Made by a program: the position numbers and the translations under genes. Shown in pieces: positions 32,750 to 44,369 of a DNA stretch of 64,000 nt (positions are counted from its first letter, which is position 1; each line of letters begins with the position of its first letter). The notes under the pieces are model-generated. The model was not told the DNA's origin. It saw nothing but the letters and a program-made list of their open reading frames with translations, and searched no databases. Source of the stretch: Macrotis lagotis. Taxonomy: Eukaryota; Chordata; Mammalia; Peramelemorphia; Peramelidae. The stretch covers positions 273,789,214 through 273,853,213 of the forward strand of contig NC_133662.1 in NCBI RefSeq assembly GCF_037893015.1, given 5' to 3'.

Positions 32750-33629
32750 TCATTGTCCTGCCCTACCTTTCCAAAGGATAATATGAAATGAACAATGTCT
32801 AGTGTTTTAATCTGCATTTCATTCTTCTCCATGGATTAGGAAATTTCCTTTGCAAAGCATATGGAAAAGGATTATCTCTTCTCTCCTAGTCTTGAAATTA
32901 CAGTATAAATTCCTCAAGCTTATTTACTTATCTATTCATTTCTCTATCCATTTGTCAATTCAACCACCTAACCATCTATTCATTTGTTCTTTCATTGCTT
33001 TGCTTATCTATTCATCTACGTATTGACTGGTTTAGCCATATAGACCCTAGTACATCCCCAAGAAAACACACAAATGGATCTAGCAGGGCTGCCAAAATTA
33101 AAAGATGCTTTAATGATTCATTGATTTTTACTTGTTTTTTCCATTCAATTATAACAACCTTATTATATTAGAGTCGACCTTACTTAGATAAAATGCTTCC
33201 CTGGCCTCTTAGCTCAGCTCGAGTATGTTTTGTTAAGTTTCATGTACAGAATAGAGTTCAAATCTTGGAATGTATATTAAATTTTTACTCTTTATCGCAC
33301 CAAAAATGGAAGGTTAATGATCAGAGGTTCGCCCTTCCTCCCCCTTCCCTCCACCTGCACATTCTCATATCAAAATGAATTGGATTTTCTCACATATAAT
33401 ACTTCTTCACTAACATAGACCACAGAAAAATATCCATATATTCCCTTGAACACCTGGATAGGCATGGCTTCTCTCTATTCAAAAGGGGAGGGGTTAATGG
33501 AAGCTGTTAATATGAATTTCTTCCATGTAAAATATATTAAAAGAATTCTAACCTATTAGAAACTAATCACATTTAATTTCCTTTTTCCTTTTCCCTCCTT
33601 ATGAGCCATACATACCCAGGAAGCTGAGG
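32750..33629. other. D2a remainder and unassigned flank
   Basis: To 33420 this is D2 sequence including a loose ATTC/ATCT-rich patch (32920-33020). The rest is unrecognised. Confidence 0.45.
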
Positions 33630-33783
33630 TGTATATATATTTTTAAATTTTTATTTAAGGCAATATGGTTAAGTGGTTTGTCTAAGGTCAGCTAGGCAAT
33701 TAAGTGTCTGAGGTCAGATTTGAACTCTGGTAATCCTGACTCCAGGGCAATACTCTATCCACTGTACCACCTAGCTGCCCCAA
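33630..33783 (-). mobile_element. tRNA-derived SINE (antisense)
   Basis: T-rich tail, AAGGCAATATGGTTAAGTGG, GTCAGATTTGAACTC (B box), CTGACTCCAGGGC and CCACCTAGCTGCCCC. Confidence 0.88.
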
Positions 33784-34349
33784 CTGAGGTGTATCCTAAT
33801 CATTCTTCACAGAGAAATTAATGTAGTATTCCTGCTTCATCAGGACAGTGTATAAAAATCATAACTAGAACATTGGCATTTTGAGTGTAGGGATGAGTAA
33901 ATGGCATTCATTGAAATAAATGAACCTTAATTTTCTATTTGCAATAGCAGACAGTTACAAATAAAGTATTTGAAACTTTTTAAACATTCATTATTAGACT
34001 GTGAGATGAGTTAGGTTTATTTTCTAAGCAATAGAGTTAAAAATAATTTTTACATATTTAAAATGCCAAGTTGTTTTTGTGGTATAATGTAATATGCATG
34101 TTGAACACTAATTTCTAACTCCTATATATATATATGTAGGAAGAGTTTTATTTTAAACTCTGCATTTTTCCTCTCCACTCCCAGCATATGTTATTCATTT
34201 ATTAAGTCAATTTACAGATTCTTGTTTGGTGTAAGAGTCCTGGGGAGATGATTAGGGATGGGAAAATTCATATTTTTCCCTTTTTGAACCTCATGAAGAA
34301 CTCCCTCCCTAAATCAGTTTAAGAAGGAATATAACAGAAATCTAGCTGT
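33784..34349. other. Unassigned AT-rich sequence
   Basis: Nothing recognised; a short (TA)n near 34122-34134. Confidence 0.45.
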
Positions 34350-34475
34350 CACCCTGGCCAAACCCCTCATTTTAAACAGAAGTAAGTTAAGGCACCAGAC
34401 AGATGAGTGACTTGGACAAAGCAGCAGAGGCAAAATGTGAACTGAGCCCCATTCTGATGCCTATGTTTTCCCCTG
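34350..34475 (-). mobile_element. MIR SINE (antisense), decayed
   Basis: CTCATTTTAAACAGAAG, GTTAAGGCACCAGACAG and GAGTGACTTGGACAAAGCAG follow the MIR complement. Confidence 0.5.
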
Positions 34476-34689
34476 CTAAACAATTTATGCTTAGTACTTT
34501 TGCATTGTTCTTTGTTTTTCTGACCTGGATATTCTGTCCAGCTCTGGGAGGGAGATGAATTTTAGGAACTTCCCAAGTTTTCCATTTATAACACTTTGTG
34601 ATTTTCAGTATCGATCTTAAGTCATTAATTTAGATGAAAGAAAAATTATGGATACTGATGTAAAGCCAGTCCCAAAGCTTTTTGTTTTG

Positions 34690-37050
34690 GGATTCTCTCC
34701 ACTATGATAAATCATACCTATAACTTTTTTAATTTTCTGAAGGTTTTCTTAAATTCAGGTCAGCATTGTACATACATATTTTGTTAAACACATTTACAGA
34801 TTAGTAATTTTTGGCATGGGGAATTAGGATTAAGGGAGAGAGATACATAAAAGATAATTTTTATAAAGTGTTCATCAGATTTGGAAGGGTTATATTTTTT
34901 TTCTGTGCATTTTGTTTTGTTTCCTCTGCCTGGGGCTAATATAGTCCATCACTAGTCAAATACAGTTGTCTTAGCTCTCTGGACTGTTGAGAGGAGTTGC
35001 TTCCATCAAGGTTGTTCATCTCATAATGTTGTCTATGCATACACTGTGCTCTTGGCTCTATGCCTTTTGCTCAACATCAGATCCTGTAATTCATTCCAGG
35101 CTTCTCTAGAGTCTGACCATTTATGGTTTCTTATAGAACAGTAATATTCCATAGTATACATGTACCATAACTTGTTTAGCCATCCCCCAATGGATGGGCA
35201 TCCCCTCAATTTCCAATTCTTTGCCACTACCAAAAGAGCACCTATGAATATTTTGGAATATGTAGGACTTTTCCATTTCTTTACAATTTCTTTGGGATAT
35301 GTCCTAGAATTGGAACTTCCACGTCAAAGGGTATGAACAGTTTTATTTTTCTTTCGGTACAGTTCCATATTACTCTTTTTTATTATTTTTCATTATTTAT
35401 TTGTTTGCTTGTTCATTTATTTATTTATTTATGCAAGGCAAATGGGGTTAAGTGGCTTGCCCAAGGCCGCACAGCTAGGTAATTATTAAGTGTCTGAGAC
35501 CAGATTTGAACCCAGGTACTCCTGACTCCAGGGCCGGTGTTTTATCCACTTTGCCACCTAACCGCCCCTCCATATTGCTTTTCAGAAAGTTTAGATCCAT
35601 TCACAGCTCCACCAGTGAGTCAATGTCCCAAAACTGTCACACCCTCTCCAACATTATTCATCTTCCCTTTTTCTTATCTAGGGTAATCTAATAGGTGTGA
35701 GATGATACCTCATTGTTGTTTTAATTTGCATTTCTCTAATCAATAGTAATTTGCAGCATGTTTTCATTTGATCATATATAGTTTTAAATTCTTCATCTGA
35801 AAACACTGTTTCTATCTTTTGCTCATTTATCAATTGGGGAATGACTTATGATCTTATAAATTTGATGCAATTCTCTCTATTTTAGAAATGAGAGCTTCTG
35901 GTTGTGAAGATTGTTTCCCAGTTTTCTGCTTTTCTTCTAATTTTGGCAGCATTGACTTTCTTAGTGCAAAACTTTTTAATTTAATATAGTCAAAATAATT
36001 CATTTTGCAGGTGATAATGTGCTCTAATTCTTGTTTGGTCACTAATTTATCTCTTTCCAATAGATCAGATAAAGTATATTTTTGTCTATTATTTTTTCTA
36101 GGGTTCACTCTTTATGTCTAAATTCTGTACCCATTTTGACCTTATTTTAGTATAGGATATGAGATGTGGATCCCTGCCCTGTTTTTGTCATACTATTTTC
36201 CAATTTTCTTAACAATTTTTGTCAAATAGTGAGTTCTTGTCCCGGAGGCTGATGTCTTTGGGTTTGTCAAATAGTAGGTTGCTGTAGTCATTTACTGCAG
36301 TTTCTTTTGAACTTATCCTAATCCACTGTTTCATTCCTCTATTTCCTAACCAGTGGCAGGCAGTTTTGATGACTATTGCTTTATAGTGTAGTTTTCAGAT
36401 GTGCTAGAGATAGGCCACCTTCCTTTACATTTTTTTCCATCAGTTCTCTTGGAATTTTTGCCCTTTTGTTGTTCCAGATGAATTTGGTTACTGCTTTTTT
36501 CTAGCTCTGTAAAGTAGTTATTTGGTAGTTTTATTGGTATATATGGCACCGAATAAGTAATTTAATTTGGTCAGAATTGTCATTTTTGTTATATTAGTTT
36601 GACCTAACCAAATATAATATTTGTTGATGATTTTAGATACTATTTATTATTTTAAGGAAAACTCCATTTATTCCTAAACTTTCTAGTGCTTTTAATAGGA
36701 ATGGCTGTTGTATTTTTCAAAGGCTTTTTCATCATCCATTGAGATAATCACATGATTTCTGTTGGTTTTACTATTGATATGTCTAATTATGTTGAGTCTT
36801 TCCTGAATGTTGAACCATCCTTGCCTGCCTGGATAATTCCAACCTGATTATGGTGTAGCTTGCTGCTGTCTCATTGCTAAAATTTTAATTAAGACTTTTC
36901 TATCAATACTCATTAGGGAGATTGGTCTATAACTTTGTCCGATTTTGGTTCTTCCTGGTTTAGTATCAGCACCATGTTGATGTCATAAAAAGAGTTTGGC
37001 AGAACTCTGTCTTCACTTTTGTGTATCTTCACACGAAAGCACTTTAGTAG
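34690..37050 (-). mobile_element. Old L1 fragment (antisense) with SINE inside
   Basis: A minus-strand L1 from the RT region (LPNSFYDINMVLI near 36990) to the 3' UTR. Further readable parts are a segment with NNRQKYTLSDLLERDKLVTK (36108-35854) and the tail WKLRGCPSIGGWLNKLWYMY (35233-35033). It is 5'-truncated and riddled with stops. It belongs to another L1 subfamily than the copies at 15641 and 52367, judged by its 3' UTR. A SINE at 35376 splits it. Unit copy 3 begins at its right end. Confidence 0.85.
35376..35571 (-). mobile_element. tRNA-derived SINE (antisense)
   Basis: Inserted into the L1: ATTT-rich tail, GCAAGGCAAATGGGGTTAAG, CACAGCTAGGTAATTATTAA, CCAGATTTGAACCC (B box), GGGCCGGTGTTTTATCC and CCACCTAACCGCCCC. 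Among the best preserved SINEs here. Confidence 0.92.
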
Positions 37051-38358
37051 GGGTTGAGTTGGCTTTAGGAGCATAATTTCTGGAATAAGCACTTCTGGAT
37101 CCTCAGGAGTAATGAATAGAGTACTGGGTGCCCTTGAGGCCATGACTTAAATGCTGTTTGTCTTAGTGTTCTCAATTGTAAAATAAAGATCATCAAAGCA
37201 TCAATTTCACATATTGAATGATTTACTCATGTTTATTGTTCAGTGTCTGTCACATAGCAATGTATAGAAATGATTATTCTCTACTATCCTCCTTTGCCCC
37301 ATGCTGTTTAGGTCCCTTGTATATATTTGAGTTGAGTTTTTAGAAGAATACTTACATAGGGTGGTGAAAAGCTAAGGATTCACTGAAGGAGGGAATTTGG
37401 AAAAATCATGGAGGTCCAGGAGGATATACCTTTTAATGGTTAGGTGAAAAACTTTAGACATTGAGTCTAGAGTGAAGAAGCCAGGACAATATGTGACAAT
37501 AATTTTTTTTTTGTGGTTAAATAGGGTGTCATGTGGGAGAGGGGTTGACAGTGTTTGAACCGAATGGACAAAAAAATAATTATAAATGGGCAAGCTGGAA
37601 AGAGTAAAATGTTATGAATTAAAAAAAACCCAAACTCAGCAACTCTCCCTTTCCTTTAGGAGGAGGGCTGCCTCAGCATCAATAGTTGATTCCTCCTCCC
37701 TAGAAAACTTTAAGGTGAGACAAGCACTTGTTTGTACTGTAGAACTGGATTCTCAGCTATTGGTTGGGCTAATGGAACCCTGAGGGCTCTTTGAATTGTA
37801 ACATTCTATGGCAGTTTGGTTTCTGAGATCACCCAACTTTCTCAAACAACAGGATGGGCTTGTTAAAAACCTTTTATACTAATCCAAAGGGGAGACATGC
37901 TCTTTGAACTCTATATCATATCAGAGACTTTAGTAATTTCTGAGTGTTTATTTGTCCTTTACCTTAATCTCTGCTCCTCTTCATTTCAAAGGTACATACA
38001 ATAAAAGATGGATTCAGAACTTTCCCTCTTCAGTACAGTGGCATTCCCCGCAATTCACCATTATGGATCATGAGTATTGAGCTGGGAGTTGTGCTGAGAC
38101 CCAAAAGTGAGTTTTGGAAAAGCAGTAATGATATAATTATGCTTTATCTGGGAGAAAAAGTTGGAGATGCATCAGCATTAGAAGGAAAGCAGAAGGGGAG
38201 AAATAGGGAATGCATTACAATGAGGTGAAGGAGCTCCACTGGGTGTGTTAGAATGAAAGTGTCAAACTGAAGCTTGTGATAGGGAACAGAGAAGAAACAT
38301 GGAGACATGATGAGAACTGAAGGACCAAGGAATCATCTGTCCAATGAAGTGCTGTTAG
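37050..38358 (+). repeat. Composite duplication unit, copy 3a
   Basis: The right half of a unit: GGAGCATAATTTCTGGAATAA landmark (37067) shared with 51028, MIR (37145-37290), CR1/L3 end (37480-37810) and block A (from about 37990). It ends inside block A at the LTR. Confidence 0.75.
37480..37810 (+). mobile_element. CR1/L3-type LINE 3' end
   Basis: TTAGGAGGAGGGCTGCCTCAG, CTAGAAAACTTTAAGGTG, ATTGGTTGGGCTAATGG and terminal AACATTCTATG. One of the clearest of the six copies. Confidence 0.65.
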
Positions 38359-38814
38359 TGTAGCCACTGGCTACTTGTGTTCCGTTCTTCTCATGAGGAA
38401 TCATTTATTCAGACTCAGGGAAGCATGGATAGAAATTAAAAAATTATTAAAATCGTTACAAGACATAGGAAGGGCTAGGGAGAGAGAGCTATAGAGAGAT
38501 GAAAGAACAGCCAAGCAGCCTTGACTGGGCCATGGTCAGAAAAGATTGTGGCCTTGAGCAAGGGTCCAACCCAGGTTTTTATGCCTTGCCTCTTATCTAT
38601 AGGGTAAAAGGCAAATTCCCTTTCCTTATATTGGACCTGGAATTAGGTAGAGGGTAAACCCTAAGGAGGTCAGGATACAAATCAAGAATGGAGAGGGTCT
38701 TCCCCAAAGCAGCTTTTAAGATTACAGTTGTTTCTGATGTAATCATAGTTCTCTTCTTCTAGTCAACTTAGATCCCAACAGTCAATTTAAGTCTCCACCC
38801 AAGTTACTCTCACA
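38359..38814 (-). mobile_element. Solo LTR fossil (ERV)
   Basis: A 456-b insertion that begins TG and ends CA. On the minus strand it shows a TATA-like CATAAAAACC region near the middle and an AATAAA signal about 50 b from its end, the LTR layout. No internal part is present, so it is a solo LTR. Family not named. No matching target-site repeat is visible; the two flanks come from different points of the unit, so it marks a rearrangement seam. Confidence 0.65.
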
Positions 38815-39830
38815 ACTACTTTAATCCAAAGGGGAGGCTTGTTCTTTGAACTCTATATAACATATCTGAGACTTTAGAAATTTCTAAGTGTTTAGTCTCC
38901 CTTTACCTTAATCCCTGCTCCTCTGCTTCATTTTAAAGGTACATACAATGAAAGATAGATGGATTCTAAGCTTCCCCCCTTCCCCCCTTCAGCATTCCCA
39001 CCAATCCACCATTATGGATCATTATTATTGAGCTGGGAGTTGTGCTGAAACCCAAAAGTGAGTTTTGGAAAAGCAGAAATGAGATTATTATGCTTTGGGA
39101 GAAAAATCTCGTGATGAGTCAGCATTAGAAGGAAGGCAGAAGGGGAGAAATAGGGAATGCAATAGAATGAGGTGAAGGAGCCCCACTGGGTATGTTAGAA
39201 TGGAAGTGTCAAACTGAAACATGTGATAGGGAACAGTGGGACAGAGAAGAAGCATGAAGACATGATGAGAACTGAAGGACCATCGAATCACACCTCCAAT
39301 GAATTGCTGTTAGGAGAATTTTAGTTTCTTTAATATGAATATTTTATTTGTTTCCAATTATATACAATAGTAGTTTCTACCTATCTTTTTTTGCAATGTT
39401 TTGAATTTTACAATATTTCCCCCAACCTCCCTTCCCTCCCGCTATCTCTCACAGAAGGCAGTCTGATAGTCTTTACATTGTTTCCATGCTATACACTGGT
39501 CAAAGTTGAATGTATTAAGAGAAATCACAAAAGGATTTTACTTTCAAAGCTCAATACTGGAGGAGACTAATGCTTATAACCCAAAAGTGTATGACTTTTC
39601 AGTGGACCCTCTTTATTCCAATTACATCTCCTAACTTATTTTATTCAGGCACAATCCGTGAACTGCTGTAGCCTTATTTATTCTAATGTTATAAGTTGCA
39701 TTTTCTCCTTTGCTACGCTCCTGTTTTAGGGATTCACTCATTTATTTATACATTTTTTTATTGTTTTCATGTTTGTTCCCTTGTTTTTCCAATTATATGC
39801 AGAGATAATTTTCAACATCTTTTTGGTAGT
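38815..39830 (+). repeat. Composite duplication unit, copy 3b
   Basis: Restarts in the stretch just before block A (TAATCCAAAGGGGAGGC), repeating 37870-38358, then runs through block A to the old L1 tail area. A short L1 end splits it at 39325-39528. From about 39830 to 40010 I recognise nothing. Confidence 0.7.
39325..39528 (-). mobile_element. L1 3' end, severely 5'-truncated
   Basis: About 200 b of L1 3' UTR complement (CACAGAAGGCAGTCTGATAG, CTTTACATTGTTTCCATGC) inserted in block A. Imperfect flanking repeats, AGGAGAATTTTAGTTT and AAAGGATTTTACTTT, are probable target-site duplications. Confidence 0.75.
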
Positions 39831-40379
39831 AAACTTACTTTTCCAATAACATACAAGTCCTTTAAATTCAATTCACTTGCAGGGCATGGAACAATTCTCT
39901 TTCTTGTTCATGTCTTTTTCTTTCTAGTCTCTGTTTCTGTCACTCCACCCACCTCAGTTGTTTAGTAAGGTTGGAGTTAATCTCACAGAATATTTGCATT
40001 GGCTTGGGATTGTGGAAGGCCTTTATGATTTGGGAAGAGCTCTCCTGAGGTTTTAACAAGGAAAACAAGAAGACCTCATCACTGGATTGCTTGGAGATTA
40101 GGGGGGAAAATTGACTCCTCAGTCCTGAATTCTTTTATTACAAGAAAGAAAGTGAGAAATCTTAAATTCATCTAATTTGAATACACATTTCATGGATGAT
40201 GAAATGACCCTAGGAAGGATGTGACAATGCCAAAGCCATACAAATTAGGGAAGGGAAGGGAGGGAAGCTCATGTTTGAACCCCAATCCCAGACTCTTCAT
40301 TTCACAGCACTCATATTATAACCTTGTGGAGCATTGTATTTCTCAAACATTTGGTCCAAATAATAGTTGAAAAGAAAAA

Positions 40380-40640
40380 TCAAAGCTGTTATTATTAGTG
40401 TAGTAAATAGTAATAATAATAATAATATCAGTAATAAACTAGCATACAGCTCCTTAAAGATTGAAAATTTCTTTAAAATTCTCTTATTGTATCCTTACAG
40501 CAGCCCTCATGGGTACATGCAATTTTAATCTTCATTTTACAGATCAAGAAATTGCTCAGGGTCCCAGAGCTAGTTAGTAACTGAGATAGGATTTGAACTC
40601 AGACCTTCCTGACTCAAGCACTCTCCACTGGTTAAACATC
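40380..40640 (-). mobile_element. MIR SINE (antisense)
   Basis: CTTCATTTTACAGATCAAGA, GCTCAGGGTCCCAGAGC and GATTTGAACTCAGACC. Paralogue of 32250-32480. Confidence 0.75.
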
Positions 40641-40689
40641 TGGTTTCAATAAGGGTGAGACGATAGAAAAATAATAAAGAAGAGAATGA

Positions 40690-40920
40690 TCATTTGTAAT
40701 TTTTAAAACTTTACAAAACGCTTTATATCTCATTTGTTCTTCACAAAAGTGGTTATTGCTATTGTTTCCATTTTATTTATACTGAGACTGATAGAGTGTA
40801 CATGATGCACTCAAAGTCACATGACTAGTTCAAATATGAAGTAGTCTTGGACTTCAGGGTTTCCTAACTCCAGGATTGCTGTTCTACTACTACTGCTGCA
40901 TGATGCCATCTCTAAGCACC
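40690..40920 (-). mobile_element. MIR SINE (antisense)
   Basis: TTTACAAAACGCTTTATATC and a decayed remainder. Paralogue of 32490-32745. Confidence 0.65.
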
Positions 40921-41480
40921 TTTATACTCTTTGTCCTGCCTGACCTTTCCAAAGGATGATCTGAACTGAACAATGTCCAGCGTTTGAACTTTGATTTCAT
41001 TCTTCTAATGGATTCAGAGAAAGTTCATTTGCAACAAGGCACAAAGTGTGTATATAAAATGACTGTCAGGTCAGAGGAGTAAAGCAGTAGTAAGAAAGTC
41101 TTTTCTCTCTTAGTCTTGAAAGGACAATATAAATTATTTGAGCTTGTTTACTTATTTATTCATTACTTTATCCATTCATCAATTCAACCATCTATACTTC
41201 TATTCATTTTTCATTCATTCATTCCTTTGCTTTTCTTTGCATTGATTTATTTAGCCATATAGAATGTAGTACCTGCCCTAGAAAGCACACAAATGAATAT
41301 TCCAGGGCTACCAAAATTAGAAGATGCTATAATGATTCATTGGTTTTTACTTTCCCTTAATTTTTTTTTCATTTTGTTACAATAGCCTTATTATATTATG
41401 GTCAGCCTTACTTGGAAAAATGCTGCTCTGACCTCTTTACTTAGCTCGAGTAGGTTTTATTAAGTTTCATGTGCCCAGCA

Positions 41481-42000
41481 GAGATAGTAGTGTGAAAAAT
41501 ATTTTTTTTTACCTATTTGGGTATTACATGTGTCTGTGTTTTTTGTATTTATGGACAGAATGGATGCCTCTGTCATAAAATCAGCTTTCGTTATCTTTAC
41601 ATTATGTTTTCCAGTATCAGAATAAGAACCCTACCTAATATATATATATAACTATAAAGTCATAGTATAAAAAAATTCTGAGGACCATGTGGTACTGTGC
41701 CAGAAATCTAATGACACAAATCAAGAAAAAACCCAATTTCAATCTCGATTGACACAAAGTTTTAGCATAAAATTCTTTTAAAGAGTCATTCATATTTTCA
41801 TAAAATAAAATTTACTATTGCTAATCTATAAGCATAAAGCGTACATAAAGGTGATTCTTTTTAAAGAAAACAATTAGGATAACTAGTTATATAAATTAAG
41901 AAAAAAACACAACATTTAAACAAAGGGAAAACTGTTTGATTAAAACATTTCCCAAGGATTTTTTAAAAAAATATAATCAAATCAAAAATATAATCCAGCA
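41481..42000. other. Unassigned AT-rich sequence
   Basis: Strongly AT-rich, with a short (TA)n at 41637-41650. Nothing recognised. Confidence 0.45.
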
Positions 42001-42470
42001 TCATCAGTGTTATATAAATTTCAAGAGCAAAATAGAAACTACTCCAATAAAAATGGAAATACAAGAAGAAATCCACTGGGGCCATTGGAAAGTCTAGCTA
42101 AAGTACTAATAAATACAGAAAATATGATATTAACAGTAAGCTTAATACAATGATGGGAAAACCAAAGGGAAGGTGTAGATTCCATCACAGTCGACATAGT
42201 TTATCAATATTTTTGATGTTTCAATAAGAAAATTTTAATGAATCACAAAATAAATGAATTGTCCAGATTGTACATTTAAACTACAAATATTCAAAATATA
42301 TGCTGCAAATCAGTAACTTATATTACCAAAAACCTAATGAAAATAAAATAATTCCTATTAAAATGATGGCAAAATGTATGAAATATTTGAAAGCTATTAT
42401 TTTGAGAAACAATAAGACCACTTTACAGAAATTATAAAAATTTGGAATAATTGGATAGACATTCACTTCT
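42001..42470 (+). mobile_element. Possible old L1 ORF2 fragment (sense)
   Basis: AAAATGTATGAAATATTTGA, AGACCACTTTACAGAAATTA and TTTGGAATAATTGG resemble the RT-distal region of old marsupial L1 ORF2 at very low identity. No frame survives. Confidence 0.3.
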
Positions 42471-42539
42471 GTGATTAGATTTTGTTAATGTAATACCTTT
42501 GTGATTTTACATGAATTTACCAACAATTTTATGTCAAAG

Positions 42540-43137
42540 TATTTTTCCATTAAATATCTCATTTTTTCCAATCACATGTAAAAATAGTTTTCAACATTCA
42601 ATTTTATAAGATTTTGAGTTCCTATTTTTTTTTCTTTCTGACCACTCCTTCTTTCTTCCCAAGACAGCAAGAAGTCTGATGGGGATTATATTTTTGCAAT
42701 CATATTAATCATGCATCTTCCACATGTGAAAGAAGAATCAGAACAAAAGAGAAAAATTATGCTGATCCAAAAACGTCCCCAAAATAATGTAAAATAGGGG
42801 CATCTACTTGGCACAGTAGACAGAACATTGGTCTTGGAGTCAGGAGGACTGAGTTCAAATCCATCATCAGACAGTTAATAATTGCCTAACTGTGTGACCT
42901 TGGGCAAGTCACTTAACCCATTGCCTTCCAAAAACCAAAAACCAAAAAAAATCCCAATATAAAGGAAAATAGTATTCTTTGATCTGTGTTCAGACTTCAT
43001 AATTATTTCTCTGGAAATAACTAGCATTTTCTATCATGATTCTGTTGGAATTGTCTTAACTCATTGCATAGTTGTGAAGAGTCTATCATAGTTCATCATC
43101 AAACAATGTAGTTGTTACTGAGTATAACGTTCTGTTC
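42540..43137 (-). mobile_element. Old L1 3' end (antisense) with SINE inside
   Basis: Complement of L1 3' UTR: TTTTCCAATCACATGTAAAA, CAAGACAGCAAGAAGTCTGA, AAAGAAGAATCAGAACAAAA, then the ORF2 tail. Same L1 type as the antisense component of the unit, but a separate copy. Confidence 0.75.
42797..42952 (+). mobile_element. tRNA-derived SINE
   Basis: GGGGCATCTACTTGGCACAG, GTCTTGGAGTCAGGAGGAC, B box GAGTTCAAATCC, TAACTGTGTGACCTTGGGC, CACTTAACCC and an A-rich tail, inside the old L1 end. Confidence 0.9.
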
Positions 43138-43149
43138 ATCAATATTGTA

Positions 43150-43960
43150 ATCAATTTGCTTGGATTCTGGAGAGTGGATGATGCTCTCGTGATTTCCCTG
43201 TCACCAATGGAGTGAAACAAGGTCATGTCCTTGCTCCATGTTTTTTAACCTGATAGCTTCAGTCATGTTATCAAATGCTTTAAAGCACTGAGGATGAACA
43301 AAAGGTCATCTGCTGCACTGTTGGTAAATTCTTCAACTTGACCAAAGTCAAGACCAAAGTGGAGGGGGTGTTGCTTCATGATCTTCTGTTTGCTGAGTAC
43401 TGTGCCCTCCATGCAGCCTCTGAATCTGAGATGCAACAAAACATGGATCGATTCTCAAGTCATTCATCTGGGGAACCAACTGTTACAGGACATAGAGAAG
43501 TGTTGAAAGCTGTGAATAAGTTTCCTTACCTTGGCTGTATCCTTCCAGGGAGGTACACATTGATGATGAGGTTGAAACAAGCATTGCCTGAACTTGGCAG
43601 GATGAGAAAGCAGACACTGAGGTCCTTTCTGCAACTAAACTGCCAAGCATTCAAACCTTACTACAGAGAGCGCAACTGCAAGCACTGGCCACATTGGTAG
43701 AATGCCCAAATGTATGCTTACCAATAAGACTATTTATTGGAGAACTCTCACAGGGCAAGTGCTCAGAAAAAATGATGCAGGGTCACCCTTAAGGTGTCTC
43801 TTTAAAACTATGTAATTGATTGTGTAGCCTGGGAGACACTGGCACAGGATCACCCAGCATGGAGTGCCCTTATCAGAAAGCATGATGAGCTCTATAACCA
43901 AGAAAGGAAATGTGAGATATGTAAGTTTAGATGAAACATCCCACGTGTTCACTTGGATTA
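43150..43960 (+). pseudogene. RTE-type LINE ORF2 fragment (palm to C-terminus)
   Basis: The plus strand encodes KTKVEGVLLHDLLFAEYCAL (43344 on), where the catalytic FADD box has become FAEY, then KAVNKFPYLGCILPGRY and LGRMRKQTLRSFLQLNCQAF. After a shift, WETLAQDHPAWSALI follows near 43820. These are the palm and C-terminal landmarks of the same endonuclease-RT LINE group as 31240-31810, whose fingers region is kept there. Disabled by catalytic change, gaps and frame changes. The clade (RTE-like) is from family memory. Confidence 0.7.
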
Positions 43961-44369
43961 TTTGTGCCTGCCTTGTAGTACAGTGTTCTGAGTTCATATC
44001 CATCTGATAAGTCACAGTTGAACATTCTGTAATTTGTCTTTCACCTAGTGATGTCATTTTAGTCTAATTGTATTTTGAAGGACAGGAAGCATGTTATTAT
44101 ATTTTCATTCTATTCTATTTAACATTCTGTGGCTCATTGAACAGCTGAAGCACCAAAATGACTGCTTTTGTAGTTGAATGAAAATGTTAGGGTGTAAATG
44201 TGCCTTCTATAGATTCATTGAAACCTTCTCTCAGGACAGTGAAACCTTCTTCTAGGACTCTCCTTTGGTAGAATGGATAGTGGGGATGACAGGCATTTCA
44301 TCCTGTACCCACCTCATCCTGTTTTGCTCAATATCTATATTTAGAAAGTTGTTCATTGCATGAACTTGG
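43961..44369. other. Unassigned sequence
   Basis: Nothing recognised. Confidence 0.45.

Larger units (their letters stand above)
31950..33420 (+). repeat. Segmental duplication D2, copy a
   Basis: Collinear with 40010-41480: the CCTAGGAAGGAT anchor (32097), AACATTTG/GACATTTGATCCAAA (32222), three antisense MIRs, CCTTTCCAAAGGAT (32766), GTTTAGCCATATAGA (33030) and GCTCGAGTA (33215). Confidence 0.75.
40010..41480 (+). repeat. Segmental duplication D2, copy b
   Basis: Paralogue of 31950-33420 with the same three antisense MIRs (40190-40310, 40380-40640, 40690-40920). Private differences include an (AAT)n at 40407-40430 and a GGGAAGGGAAGGGAGGG stretch at 40248. Confidence 0.75.

Noticed and set aside
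37655-37720. A small exon with acceptor TTTCCTTTAG and donor AAGGTGAGA, repeated in several unit copies
   Set aside because: The segment coincides with the CR1/L3 3' end pattern, and the donor or acceptor is lost in other copies; chance splice-like sites in a repeat are more likely.
43338-43700. A possible host gene of 120 codons
   Set aside because: The reading matches the palm and downstream region of a LINE reverse transcriptase, with a changed catalytic box.
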